From Azospirillum endophyticum (GTDB lineage: Bacteria > Pseudomonadota > Alphaproteobacteria > Azospirillales > Azospirillaceae), in NCBI RefSeq assembly GCF_016595245.1, contig NZ_JAENHM010000051.1, positions 1-64,000 of the forward strand: a stretch of 64,000 bases of DNA, given 5' to 3'. Made by a program: the position numbers and the translations under genes. The notes under the pieces were generated by a model. The model had not been told where the DNA came from. It saw nothing but the letters and a program-made list of their open reading frames with translations, and searched no databases. Below, piece after piece: positions 1 to 8,872 of the stretch (its first letter is position 1; the number at the start of each line of letters is the position of its first letter).

Positions 1-182
1 GGGTCGGCAAAATGCCGTTGGCGTTTGGCCGATCCCGCCCCGCAAGGGGAGAAGGGCCACTCGCTACCAGAGGATGTATTTTCTTCGCGGATGCGAGATC
101 TGTGCGTCCCGTAGCGCCTTCGCGGGGATGACGAGTTTCCTGATATAGGGAACTCAAGGCTTCGCCCGATTGCCCTGCCGGC
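1..182. other. intergenic stretch with degenerate repeat
   Basis: No gene is supported here. Positions 115-134 carry the sequence CTTCGCGGGGATGACGAG, a degenerate copy of the palindromic repeat found at 3794-3821 and 3986-4013. Neighbouring words (ATTGCCCTGCCGG) recur near 8600, so this looks like dispersed repeat material at the 3' end of the reductase gene. Confidence 0.5.
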
Positions 183-1205
183 TTAGTCCGACAGCCTGAC
201 CACCAGCTTGCCGGTATTGTGTCCTTCGAACAGCCCGACGAAGGCGGCGGCTGCCTGATCCAGCCCGTCCACGATGGTTTCGGGCGCATGGAGTTGTCCG
301 GTATCGAGCCAGCCCCGCATCTGCCGCTCGAAATCCGGAAAGCTGTCGAGGTGATCGGCGTTCAGAAAGCCTTGGAGACGGATGCGTTTGACGATCAGCG
401 ACAGGAGCAGGGCGTGGATACCGCCGGCGTCCTCCGTGACGCCGTTGTAGCCCGACACCAGCCCGCAGACCGGCACGCGCGCGTCGGTGTTGAGACGCGG
501 CCAGACGGCTTCGCGGACGGCGCCGCCGACATTCTCGAAGTAGATGTCGATCCCATCGGGCGCAGCCTCGCCCAGCCGGCCGGCAAGGTCGGGCGCGCGA
601 TGGTCCAGGCAGGCGTCGAAGCCCAGGTCCTCCACCACCTGACGGCATTTGCCGGCTCCGCCCGCGATGCCGACGACGCGGCAACCCAGGAGACGGCCGA
701 TCTGTCCGGCCACGGAGCCGACGGCGCCCCCCGCCGCCGACACCACCAGCGTTTCACCGGCCTGTGGCCGCCCGATCGCCGTCAGCCCCCACCAAGCCGT
801 GAAGCCGGTCATGCCCAGGACGCCCAGCGCCTGCGACGGCTGCGCCATGTCGTTGGGAAGGCGGCGCAGACCGGTTCCATCCGATAGCGCGAAGCTCTGC
901 CAGCCACCGTCGGGCGCGACCACCAAGTCGCCTTCGGCGAAGCCGTCGAGACGCGACCGCACCACCCGCGCCACCGTCCCGCCCCCCGGCGGCGCGTCCA
1001 GCGCATAGGGTGGCGCGTAGGAGCCGTGGCTGTCGTTCATCCGGCCCCGCATATAAGGGTCGAGAGACAGGTAGAGGTTGCGCAGCAGCAATTCACCTTC
1101 GCCCGGCACCGGCACAGGGCGGTCGACGATGCGGAAGTCGCCGGGCACCGGTGCGCCCTGCGGCCTCCTGACGAGGTGGACCTGCCGGTTGAGGATTGTG
1201 GTCAT
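183..1205 (-). CDS. NADP-dependent oxidoreductase, medium-chain (MDR, CurA/leukotriene B4 reductase-like)
   Basis: A 340-residue zinc-independent medium-chain reductase, a cytoplasmic enzyme that usually reduces enones or quinones with NADPH. Visible marks are the N-terminal stretch LYLSLDPYMRGRM typical of the YncB/CurA/PTGR group, the nucleotide-binding loop AAGGAVGSVAGQIGR near residue 160, and a C-terminal NTGKLVVRLSD ending. The frame stays open further upstream, but I place the start at the ATG at 1205 because GGAGG lies just before it and the family-like sequence begins there. It is the last gene of a minus-strand operon with the lipase and SDR genes; the gap to the lipase is 59 bases. 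The substrate is not known. Confidence 0.88.
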   Translation of the reverse strand: MTTILNRQVHLVRRPQGAPVPGDFRIVDRPVPVPGEGELLLRNLYLSLDPYMRGRMNDSHGSYAPPYALDAPPGGGTVARVVRSRLDGFAEGDLVVAPDGGWQSFALSDGTGLRRLPNDMAQPSQALGVLGMTGFTAWWGLTAIGRPQAGETLVVSAAGGAVGSVAGQIGRLLGCRVVGIAGGAGKCRQVVEDLGFDACLDHRAPDLAGRLGEAAPDGIDIYFENVGGAVREAVWPRLNTDARVPVCGLVSGYNGVTEDAGGIHALLLSLIVKRIRLQGFLNADHLDSFPDFERQMRGWLDTGQLHAPETIVDGLDQAAAAFVGLFEGHNTGKLVVRLSD

Positions 1206-1264
1206 GGAGGACCTCCGTGAGGATGGGTCGATGCGCCGGCCCCAAGGGGCCGGCGCGCTGCGGA

Positions 1265-2488
1265 TCAACGGGCGAACTGCTGGCGCAGGAAGTCCAGCAC
1301 GTCGGAATCGGCCCGGCGGATGATGCTGAAATGGTCGGCGCCGTCGTAGACCTTGTAGGCAAGCGGCGCACCGCCGGCCTTCAGCTTGTCCGCGAACCGC
1401 GTCTGCAGCGTTTCGAGAACGAACGGGTCGGCAGTGCCCTGGACGATCAGGACGGGCTGGCGCAGCGTGTAGCCCGGCGTCACCGCGGGATCGTTGGCGG
1501 CCAGGAAGGCGTGCATCTGCGGCTGGCTGGCCCAATCGGCCTTCAACCCGTCGAAGCCTTTGCCTTTCGCCTTGACCGCCGCGTCGATCGTCCCGATCGC
1601 CGCAACCGAGCAGAGCGAGCGGAAGCGCGGAAGCGTCGCGGCAAGCTCCGGTCCCATGATCGACGCCTCATCGAAGGATGGCTGTGTGGCCTTCAGGCCG
1701 GTCGCCATCAGCGCACCCTGGAACTGCCGCATCATCAGGCCCCGATGCGCCGCCGCTTCGTCCGACGCCGCCTTGCCGTCCGCGCCGAAGCGCGCCGCGT
1801 GGGCTTCGATCGCGACATAGGGCGCCGACGCGACCGTGCCGACGAAGGCAAGACCGGTCGCCTCGCTCGCCAGGGCCTCGACGCCCAGGACGCCGTGGCC
1901 GCCATCGGAATGGCCGACGACCGCCCAGCGGTCCGACAGGCGCGGTTCCGCCGCGCGCGCCGCCACGACGCCCGCGATCAGCGAGCGGGCGAGGCTCGAC
2001 AGGCTGTAATAGGGGTACGGGGTGGTCGCGTCGGGGCCAAGCCCTTCGAGGTCGGGCGCGACCACGGCATAGCCCGCGCCGATGAAGCGGCCGATCTGCC
2101 AGGCGTAGTCGCTCTTGAAGCCGTCGCGGGTCAGGCCACCGTCCAGTTCGGCGGTCTGGCTCGGCGCGCAGGTCTTCTGTCCCGGCGTGGTCGTGCCGTG
2201 TTCCCAGGCGACGATCGGCCAGCCACCCGCCGGGGGCGCGCCCTTCGGCGTCAGCAGCAGCGTGGTGGCCGGCACCGGCTGTCCACCGACCCCGAGCATG
2301 GTGTGGTGGAGGAGCCGGATATCGGCGTCGACGCCAGGGACCGCCGGCTGCGCCGTCACCGACCGTAGCGCGATCGGCGACGGGCCGGCATCGGCCGCCG
2401 CAACCGGAGACAGGCCGATGACGCCGAGCGCGAGGGCGAGGAAGGCCGTCGCGAGGGGCCGGGCCATCCGCGATAGGGAAAGGGTCAT
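1265..2488 (-). CDS. exported alpha/beta hydrolase, secretory lipase-like
   Basis: A 407-residue hydrolase with an N-terminal signal peptide (a hydrophobic run followed by PVAAADAG near residue 32), so it is probably periplasmic or secreted. The nucleophile elbow GHSDGGHG lies near residue 195, the oxyanion region WEHGTT near residue 93, and DPF and GADHF near the C-terminus supply the probable Asp and His. The arrangement fits the secretory lipase (LIP) and related plant-type esterase families acting on esters or acyl groups. It lies between the SDR gene (27-base gap) and the MDR reductase, which suggests a joint role in converting one hydrophobic substrate. The substrate cannot be read from the sequence. 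Confidence 0.82.
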   Translation of the reverse strand: MTLSLSRMARPLATAFLALALGVIGLSPVAAADAGPSPIALRSVTAQPAVPGVDADIRLLHHTMLGVGGQPVPATTLLLTPKGAPPAGGWPIVAWEHGTTTPGQKTCAPSQTAELDGGLTRDGFKSDYAWQIGRFIGAGYAVVAPDLEGLGPDATTPYPYYSLSSLARSLIAGVVAARAAEPRLSDRWAVVGHSDGGHGVLGVEALASEATGLAFVGTVASAPYVAIEAHAARFGADGKAASDEAAAHRGLMMRQFQGALMATGLKATQPSFDEASIMGPELAATLPRFRSLCSVAAIGTIDAAVKAKGKGFDGLKADWASQPQMHAFLAANDPAVTPGYTLRQPVLIVQGTADPFVLETLQTRFADKLKAGGAPLAYKVYDGADHFSIIRRADSDVLDFLRQQFAR

Positions 2489-2515
2489 GGTGGGTCTTTC
2501 TCTTCCTGGCGGCGA

Positions 2516-3241
2516 TCAGACCTGCGCCATGCCGCCATCGACCGGCAACTCGGCTCCGGTGATGAAGCTGGCCTCCTCGCTGGCGAGGAACAGCGCGGCG
2601 GCGGCCACGTCGTCGACCCGGCCCATGCGGCCGAGCGGGATCAGCGTCTTCAGCGTCTGGCGCACCTCGTCGGACGCCGCCGCCATCATGGCGGTGTCGG
2701 TCGGACCCGGCGCCACGACGTTGACGCGGATGTTGCGGGGGGCAAGCTCGTTGGCCCAGGTGCGCGCGAAGGAGCGCACCGCCGCCTTGGTCGCCCCGTA
2801 GACGCCATAGCCCTTGGTGCCGATCCCACCGGCGATCGAGCCCACCAGCACCACGGAGCCGCCGTCCGGCATGATCGCCGTCGCGGCCTTGGTGGCGAAC
2901 AGAAGCGCGCGCACGTTGAGGCCGAAGGTCCGGTCGAAATGATCCTCGCCGATGGCGTCGAGGGTCGCGAACTCGGCGATGCCGGCGCTGACGGCGAGCA
3001 CGTCCACCCGTCCGGCCTCGCGGCGCACCGCCTCGAAGAAGGCGGCGAGCGCCGCCACGTCGGACGCGTCGACGCGGCGCGTGCGCAGCGTGCCGGCCCC
3101 GTGGCCCACGTCGCCCTCTTCGGCACGGCGACTGGTCGCATAGACGGCGGCGCCCTCCGCTGCGAAGCGCTCTGCAATGGCGCCGCCGATGCCGCCCTGG
3201 CCGCCGACGACGACCGCGATCTTTCCTGAAAGCCTGCTCAT
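2516..3241 (-). CDS. SDR family oxidoreductase
   Basis: A 241-residue classical short-chain dehydrogenase. The Rossmann motif GGQGGIGGA lies near residues 13-21, an S residue sits in the VGSIAGG segment, YGVYGATKAAV holds the catalytic Tyr and Lys near residues 150-160, and the C-terminus ends in FITGAELPVDGG, typical of 3-oxoacyl-ACP reductase-like SDRs. The start at 3241 has GAGGA before it. It is the first gene of the minus-strand operon that continues into the lipase and the MDR reductase. A broken HxlR-type regulator lies divergently upstream, a common arrangement for HxlR-controlled reductases. The substrate is unknown. Confidence 0.88.
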   Translation of the reverse strand: MSRLSGKIAVVVGGQGGIGGAIAERFAAEGAAVYATSRRAEEGDVGHGAGTLRTRRVDASDVAALAAFFEAVRREAGRVDVLAVSAGIAEFATLDAIGEDHFDRTFGLNVRALLFATKAATAIMPDGGSVVLVGSIAGGIGTKGYGVYGATKAAVRSFARTWANELAPRNIRVNVVAPGPTDTAMMAAASDEVRQTLKTLIPLGRMGRVDDVAAAALFLASEEASFITGAELPVDGGMAQV

Positions 3242-3337
3242 ATGTCCTCACATCGCTGGTGATGACATTCAGGTATCACTTGTATATCTAAGCGCAAGAA
3301 CGCACCTGTCAGTGCCTAGATATGGCGGCGTATACCC

Positions 3338-3600
3338 GTGCCCAGCGATGCGCTCGAACCGCCGCTCGACATGGCCGCGACGCGGCCCATCCTCAAACGG
3401 ATCGCCAACGAATGGACGGTGCCGATCCTCGGCGTCCCGTGCCCGCAGCCGCCGGCGCGGTTCAACGACCTGAAACGGCGCCTCGACGGCGTCACCCGCA
3501 AGGCGCTGCCAGATGTGGCGGCCGAACCGAGGGTCGCCCCTGTCGCAGGCTGGTCCGGGGGCACCAGCAGGGCAATCGCATTTGAGATTGGAGCGACACC
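3338..3600 (+). pseudogene. remnant of an HxlR-type transcriptional regulator
   Basis: The stretch reads as ILKRIANEWTVPIL followed by RFNDLKRRLDGVTRKAL, which matches the winged-helix core of HxlR regulators (usually about 110-130 residues, with IGGKWTLLIL and RFNELRRRL). After KAL the similarity ends, and the family's wing and dimerisation helix are missing. The upstream part also lacks the usual conserved Cys region. The gene is divergent from the SDR operon, where an HxlR repressor would be expected, so I read it as a decayed local regulator. The open frame runs to 3736 but the tail is not family-like. Confidence 0.6.
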
Positions 3601-3736
3601 GATCCGCTTCGAATGCCCTTCACTCCTTGCGGGCTGGCGGATTCACACAACTCAAAGCAACATTAAGCCTCTGAAATCAAAGGAACTCTCCGTCATCCCC
3701 GCGAAGGATTTTGTGAAGAAATCGGTGACTCGCTGA

Positions 3737-4150
3737 GAGAAGCCACAAGTTCGAACCACGTCGCGTTGGATCGCATCGTGCGCTTTCCTCGACCGTCATT
3801 CCCGCGAAGGCGGGAATCCAGTCTTCACAAGCACTTGTGTTGAAAATCCTGGTTCCCTGCCTCCGCGGGGATGACGAGTGGGAAATGTGACGCCTGCCAG
3901 ATCGTGGCTTTCTTATATAAGTTCGATTTCTTCACAGGGTCGAAAGCGGGGAGCCAGAAACTCCGCAATAAAGCGGCTGAAACGGCTGGATTCCCGCCTT
4001 CGCGGGAATGACGGCCGAGTAAGTCACTTGATTCCATTGTCTCAATGACCTGTGAGATCTGTGAATGCCGTAGCCCGCAAGGGAAGAGGGGCTTCGTCAC
4101 CAAACAAGATCCAAATGCGACAACCTCGGCGGCACCGGGAAAACGGCGCT
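3737..4150. repeat. intergenic region with an inverted pair of 28-base palindromic repeats
   Basis: No gene is supported. Positions 3794-3821 and 3986-4013 are exact reverse complements of each other over 28 bases (core CATTCCCGCGAAGGCGGGAA), each being itself partly palindromic. Degenerate copies with CCCCGCGAAGG or CCGCGGGGATGACGA occur at 3691-3707 and 3858-3880. The pair encloses about 165 bases, so the unit resembles a small non-autonomous element or a REP doublet. Further copies lie at 115-134 and 8544-8564. Confidence 0.7.
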
Positions 4151-5344
4151 CTACGGCGCCGGTGCCGCGGTGGGCTTCCCGAATTCCAGGCCGAGCACCA
4201 GCGGCACGCTGACCGCGTAGACGGCGACCACCGACAGCCAGATCGCCCCCGGCCATTGCGACCGGACCGCGAGATAGACGCCGGAGAAGGCGAGCGGCGC
4301 GACGATCGACGCCAAACTCAATGCCGACGCCAGCACGCCCTGGAATTGCCCCTGCTGGCTGTCATCGACTTGCCGGGTCGCCAGGGATTGCAAGGCCGGC
4401 ACGCCGATGCCGCCAAGGGCGAAGACCGGCATGATCGCGAAGACCATCCAGCCCCGGGTGGCGAAGGCCATGACGACCAGCGCCGTGCAAGCACCGGCGA
4501 TGCCCAACAGAATGGCGGCGCGCTCGCCCAGAAGCCGTACGGCCGGCCCCGGAAGGAAGGCCTGGGCGAGGGTCTGGCAAATGCCGAAGGCGCCGAGGGA
4601 CAGGCCGATCCAGACCCCGCTCCACTGGAACATGTCGTTTCCCCACAGGGCCCAGGAGGTGCCATAGGCCTCGCCGGTGGCGCTGAAGAGGAAAAAGATG
4701 AGGATGACGGGGAGCAACCGCTTGACCGAGACAACCCAGCGCAGCGGCCTCAGGGGATTGAGCGCGGCCAGATCGACCGTCTCCCGGGTGGGCGTGTGCG
4801 ACTCCGGAAGGATGAGGAGCGCCAGCAGAAAATTGCCGGCGTTGAGTGCGGCCGCCGCGACGAACGGCAGGCGCAGCCAATGATCGCCGAGCAGGCCGCC
4901 GAGCACCGGCCCGACGATGAAACCGATGCCGAACATGGCGTTGAACAGACCGAAGCGGCGGGCGCGCATCTGTTCGCGAGAAATGTCGGTGATGTAGGCG
5001 GTCGCCACGGAGACGTTGGCGCTGGTCAGGCCGGCGATGGCGCGTCCGAGCAGCAGCATCCAGAGGCTGGAGGCGAAGGCCAGGAACACATAGTTGACGG
5101 CCGCCCCGGCCAGCGAAATCAGCAGCACCGGGCGGCGGCCGAGCCGGTCGCTCAGCGAACCGAGGACGGGGGCGAAGAAGAACTGCATCACCGCGTAGAG
5201 GGCGGTCAACAGGCCGATGTAGAGCGCCACATCGTCGGATCGGGTCACGTCCTGCAGCAGGGAGGGCAGAATTGGAAAAATGAGACCGATGCCGACGGCA
5301 TCGAGAACGATGGCGGCAAAGATGACGACAAGCCGTCTGTCCAT
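4151..5344 (-). CDS. MFS drug efflux transporter, Tet(A)-like (DHA1)
   Basis: A 397-residue inner-membrane antiporter with 12 predicted helices. The sequence strongly resembles tetracycline:proton antiporters: DAVGIGLIFPILPSLL in helix 1, GSLSDRLGRRPVLL as the loop 2-3 motif A, GRAIAGLTSANVSVATAYI around helix 4, and GFIVGPVLGGLLGDH as motif C of helix 5. Length agrees with the Tet(A) class (about 400). No tetR gene is present upstream, where it would normally be divergent, so regulation and substrate cannot be assumed; many chromosomal homologues export other drugs. The downstream side is repeat-filled. Confidence 0.85.
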   Translation of the reverse strand: MDRRLVVIFAAIVLDAVGIGLIFPILPSLLQDVTRSDDVALYIGLLTALYAVMQFFFAPVLGSLSDRLGRRPVLLISLAGAAVNYVFLAFASSLWMLLLGRAIAGLTSANVSVATAYITDISREQMRARRFGLFNAMFGIGFIVGPVLGGLLGDHWLRLPFVAAAALNAGNFLLALLILPESHTPTRETVDLAALNPLRPLRWVVSVKRLLPVILIFFLFSATGEAYGTSWALWGNDMFQWSGVWIGLSLGAFGICQTLAQAFLPGPAVRLLGERAAILLGIAGACTALVVMAFATRGWMVFAIMPVFALGGIGVPALQSLATRQVDDSQQGQFQGVLASALSLASIVAPLAFSGVYLAVRSQWPGAIWLSVVAVYAVSVPLVLGLEFGKPTAAPAP

Positions 5345-5726
5345 GACGAACTCCTATGGACGCGAGCCTGCGGCACCGCCAAGCGCCGACAGCTCGCGAT
5401 CGGCCCGAATGGGGCCAGAGAATTGATTTATCGGGAACGCTGGCCGATCCACGCCTGAGACCGCATGGATGGCGTGTGCTTGACCGCCTGGACGACTATT
5501 CGTCCACCTGTTTACTCCGCCACTGAGCGGATCAAGGAAAGCGGTCGCTTTTCGCGCAATCGCTATTTACGTCATGAGTGTGGGCGCGGCAAGTGGCTTT
5601 CGCGCCGCTACGGATGCCGTTACCTGCCAAGGCCGCTTGGGATGTACGGTTGCCTTTGCTTTCCGATGAAAGGAGGTGTCAGTGTCGGGGCGATACCAGT
5701 CGTCGAGGGCGGACAGGCAGATGGAC
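5345..5726. other. intergenic region, no recognisable gene
   Basis: Short open frames exist on both strands but none has a family-like sequence or convincing start. A TetR repressor for the upstream pump might have been expected here; none was found in any frame. Confidence 0.5.
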
Positions 5727-6404
5727 CTAATCCAATGAAAGAGAGGAGAATCGGAAGTTGCAGTGACTCGCGCCGCCCGCCAATGTTTGCGTCCTTTCCA
5801 GGTGAATACCTCGAGCCGCATAAGCGTCGAAATCAAGCCCACAGATGTTCGGCAGTATCTCGTCGTCTCCATGTCGGGCTGCGAATTTGCAGAAGCCGCA
5901 AGCCTTGTAATCGATACCGAATTCAAACTCGTCTCCCGGGCCGGGCTCGACGAAATCGTAGACGAAATCATCCGGAAATTCTTCCCGATGGCTTTTCGCT
6001 GCCTGCTCGCGCAGCAAGCGCTGATTCTCCGACGACATGAATTGACGCCCCGAAGCGAGGCGTTCCGCTTCGGGAATGGTGAGCAATTGTGCCTTATAGG
6101 CTTCCCGCTCGATTTCGCCGATCACGGCCACCGGCACCCCGTGTCGCCGAAGCACCCGGCTGATGGCAATAAAGCCCAGGAGACGCATGAAGAAGTCAGT
6201 CATGCGGCTTGCCGCACCACCGACATAGGGGATCTGGGTGAGCACGATCCCGAATTCGTCCATCACCTCCTGCCCAATCCCATCAATGTCGGAAAGATGC
6301 GCGCGCTCCCGCAGCATCGATCCGGCAAGTTCGAGGCGATGGCGCATGGCAGCCTCCATGGCACCACGGTGCGACTCATAAAAAGGATGGATGACCTCAA
6401 CCAT
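5727..6404 (-). CDS. L-2-amino-thiazoline-4-carboxylic acid hydrolase-like protein
   Basis: A 225-residue protein resembling the ATC hydrolase family, whose founding members convert L-2-amino-thiazoline-4-carboxylate in cysteine formation but whose wider roles are mostly untested. Family marks are a C-terminal DYKACGFCKFAARHGDDEIL segment with two Cys, then PNICGLDFD and a closing SHCNFRF motif. The start at 6404 (MVEVIHPF) is preferred over an ATG 18 bases upstream because AGAGG lies at the right distance. It is divergent from the shortened LysR gene at 6598, which may once have controlled it. Confidence 0.7.
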   Translation of the reverse strand: MVEVIHPFYESHRGAMEAAMRHRLELAGSMLRERAHLSDIDGIGQEVMDEFGIVLTQIPYVGGAASRMTDFFMRLLGFIAISRVLRRHGVPVAVIGEIEREAYKAQLLTIPEAERLASGRQFMSSENQRLLREQAAKSHREEFPDDFVYDFVEPGPGDEFEFGIDYKACGFCKFAARHGDDEILPNICGLDFDAYAARGIHLERTQTLAGGASHCNFRFSSLSLD

Positions 6405-6597
6405 TGGACACCTCTCTGGCATATTTGGCCGAAAGCGGTTCGGCAGGGATGCTCGCGGCCGCAGGGTGATCGTCCCGAAGGCGTGATCGATGCACAGGTT
6501 TTCCCGTAAGGCCGGGTTCTGCTCAACCGATTGTTTCTGGCTATCTGGAAGAGTTTTTCTATTCTGAAGCCGTTGCCTTCATGCCCGGATCGCGCCC

Positions 6598-7188
6598 ATG
6601 AGCCATCGCCTGCCACCCCTGAACGGATTGCGTGCCTTCGAGGCCGCCGGTCGCCATCTGAGCTTCAAGGCCGCCGCAACGGAACTCTCCGTTACCCCCG
6701 GTGCCGTCAGCCAGCAGGTAAAGCATCTGGAGCAGGCGCTGGGCGTACCGCTGTTCCAGCGCCTGCACCGCAGCCTGATCCTGACCGCGCAAGGCGAGGC
6801 CCTGCTGCCGGAAGTGGCGGACGCATTCGAACGGCTGTCGAAGGCCAGCGACACCGTCGCGAAGGCTCTGAAGACGAAGCCGCTCCGCCTCGGCATCTCG
6901 CCAACTCTGAGCGACGAGCCCGACCGCCTGCTCGCCCGCCTTGCCGGTTCGAAGCGCCCGCCCGATTATGTGCGGACGGTGGCGACCGACGATCTGGCCG
7001 ATCTTCTCGCCGGCCGCCTCGATGCCCTGCTCCGTCCGGGTCCCGGCCCCTATCCAGGGCTGCATGCCGAAGTGCTGACGCTGGCGCCCGGCTTCGGAGT
7101 CCACGAGAAGGCTTCGCTGGTGGTTTGGCCTGGGCTCGCCCGCTGCCGCGAATTCATCCTGACGCGGTCGCTCCTGGTAAAGGACTGA
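6598..7188 (+). pseudogene. GcvA-like LysR regulator with shortened effector domain
   Basis: The first 90 residues are an intact LysR winged helix of the GcvA subgroup: LPPLNGLRAFEAAGRHLSF, ELSVTPGAVSQQVKHLEQAL and GVPLFQRLHRSLILT. The product is 196 residues rather than about 300. The effector domain starts normally (PLRLGIS) but only about 105 residues follow, and the end (EFILTRSLLVKD) resembles the usual family C-terminus, so an internal deletion is more likely than simple truncation. It may still bind DNA but should not sense a ligand normally. Decayed IS1380 sequence starts about 60 bases downstream, and the ATC hydrolase-like gene is divergent. Confidence 0.6.
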
Positions 7189-7249
7189 CGCATGGCCGAT
7201 TGGGAGGGCCGGAAGGGCAGAAGCCTCCTGATACCGGTCTGGGCGCCGG

Positions 7250-8369
7250 CATGAATACGAGGACGGCAACGACGCCACCGGCCTGCGCCACGATCCGGTG
7301 TTCAAAATGGCGCTCGGCCAGCAGCCCGGTTCGGGCCGGGCGGCGTGCTCGCAATCGACCATCTCGCGGCTGGAGAACCTGTCCGATGTCCGGGCGCTGC
7401 TGCGCATGGGCCGGGCCATGGCGATCTTTACTGCGCGTCGTTCCGCCAAGTGCCCAAGCGGATCACGCTCGACATCGACGACACCTTCGACGCGGTGCAT
7501 GGCGGGCAGCAGTTGCGCCTGTTCAACGCCCATTACGACGAATACGGTTTCCAACCCATCCCCGCCTTCGCGAGGACGGTGTTCGATGGCGAAGGCCGCT
7601 TCGTCGCCGCCGTGCTGCGTCCTGCCAAGCGGCCAAAGGGCGTGGAAATCCGCGCCTTCCTGCGCCGTCTGCTGCGCGCGATCCGCGCCAATTGGCCCAA
7701 GACCACCATCCTGTTGCGCGCCGACAGCCATTATTGCTGCCCGGAGGTGCTGGACTGGTGCCGCGCCAACGGCATCGACTTCAGTTTCGGCGTGGCCCCG
7801 ACCACCACCTTGGCCGCCATGTCGAAACCCTGGAGGCCAGCACCCAAGCCCGGTTCGACGCCGCCGCCGCTGGCGGAAAGCTGCGCCGCTTCAAGGAATT
7901 CCACGACGGTGCCGCCAGTTGGAGCCGGGTCGAGCGCATCGTCGCCCGTGTCGAAGCCGGGCCGGGCGGCACCGACAGCCGCTTCGTCGTCACCAGCCTG
8001 AAAAGCGGCAACGCCCGCACGCTCTATCAGGACATTGACTGTCGGCGCGGTCAGGCTGAGAACCACATCAAATCCTGGAAAACCCATCTGGCCGCCGACC
8101 GCACCTCTTGTTGCACGGCCACCACCAACCAGTTTCGCCTGTTCCTGCACGCCGGAGCTTATTGGCTGATGTGGTCCTTGCGCTCGATGATGCCCAAGCG
8201 CTCATCCTGGCGCGTCGCCCAATTCGACACCTTGCGCCTGCGCTTGAGCAAGATCGCTGCCCGCGTCATCGAGATGAAGACGCAGATCAAGCTGCATCTG
8301 CCCTCCGCCGCGCCTTATCAGGACATCCTGCGGCTCGTCCTCGGCCGCCTGCCGCGATTGGTCACCTGA
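7250..8369 (+). pseudogene. decayed IS1380-family transposase
   Basis: The coding sequence is split over three frames. Part one (about 7253-7420) has YEDGNDATGLRHDPVFKMAL, the hallmark of IS1380 transposases. Part two (about 7430-7830) has RITLDIDDTFDAVHG, with catalytic-type Asp residues, and RADSHYCCPEVLDWC. Part three (about 7820-8369) has CRRGQAENHIKSWK with the expected Glu and ends QDILRLVLGRLPRLVT. The N-terminal 80 or so residues are missing. At least two frameshifts make it inactive. No terminal inverted repeats or target duplication could be seen, so the borders are those of the coding remnant only. Confidence 0.8.
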
Positions 8370-8872
8370 CCACAGGGGCAACCTGCCCCCCAAGAAAACC
8401 CTCCTCCTCAACCCGACAAACCAATCGCCCCAAGCCGCGCCGTTCTCGGCAGGCGACGGAAGGGCGTGCCCGACGACAACGTTAAGGGGAGTGACTGCCA
8501 CAGGACAGTCACCCCGCCGAAGCGCGGTGCATAATGGCGGTTGGCGCCTTCGCGGGGATGACGGAGGTCCTTTCCAAGGAATGTAGTTTCCAAATGCGAT
8601 TGCCCTGCCGCAGGGGGAAAAGGACTTGCAAGGCCCTTTCCCGTCCCGCTTGCCACCCGCGCCGGATCGAACATGACGACGTTCCATGTTCCATACTGTC
8701 CCATTCGTCTCATCCGCGGCGCGTCCCGGCCACCGTTGCTGCAACGCCGAGGCATTCCTGCCCCGGTGCCAGCGCTCCCGTGCGCGGGTGACGCCGGATG
8801 TCCGCCATGATAAGGAGACGCGAGACGCTCCGCGACGTGGCGGAGATGCGGTGCAAAGACGGGAGACGGGCC
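8370..8872. other. intergenic region with degenerate repeat
   Basis: No gene is supported. Positions 8544-8564 hold GCGCCTTCGCGGGGATGACGG, another copy of the palindromic repeat family described at 3737-4150, followed by words (ATGCGATTGCCCTGCCG) shared with 1-182. The first part may be the right end of the IS1380 copy. Confidence 0.45.

Noticed and set aside
1196..2368. A 390-codon plus-strand frame opposite the lipase gene
   Set aside because: Arg-rich shadow with no recognisable domain; the minus-strand gene has a signal peptide and a catalytic motif.
3740..3775. Possible tRNA (GTTCGAA word near 3747)
   Set aside because: No acceptor, D or anticodon arms could be paired around it.
4052..5458. 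A 468-codon plus-strand frame opposite the Tet-type pump
   Set aside because: The composition (Arg, Asp, Gln, Gly) is that of an antisense shadow; the minus-strand MFS protein explains the region.
6531..8369. A single 612-codon frame across the LysR gene and the IS1380 remnant
   Set aside because: Only its last third is transposase; the first part is a shadow of the LysR gene, so the frame is a chance fusion of unrelated parts.
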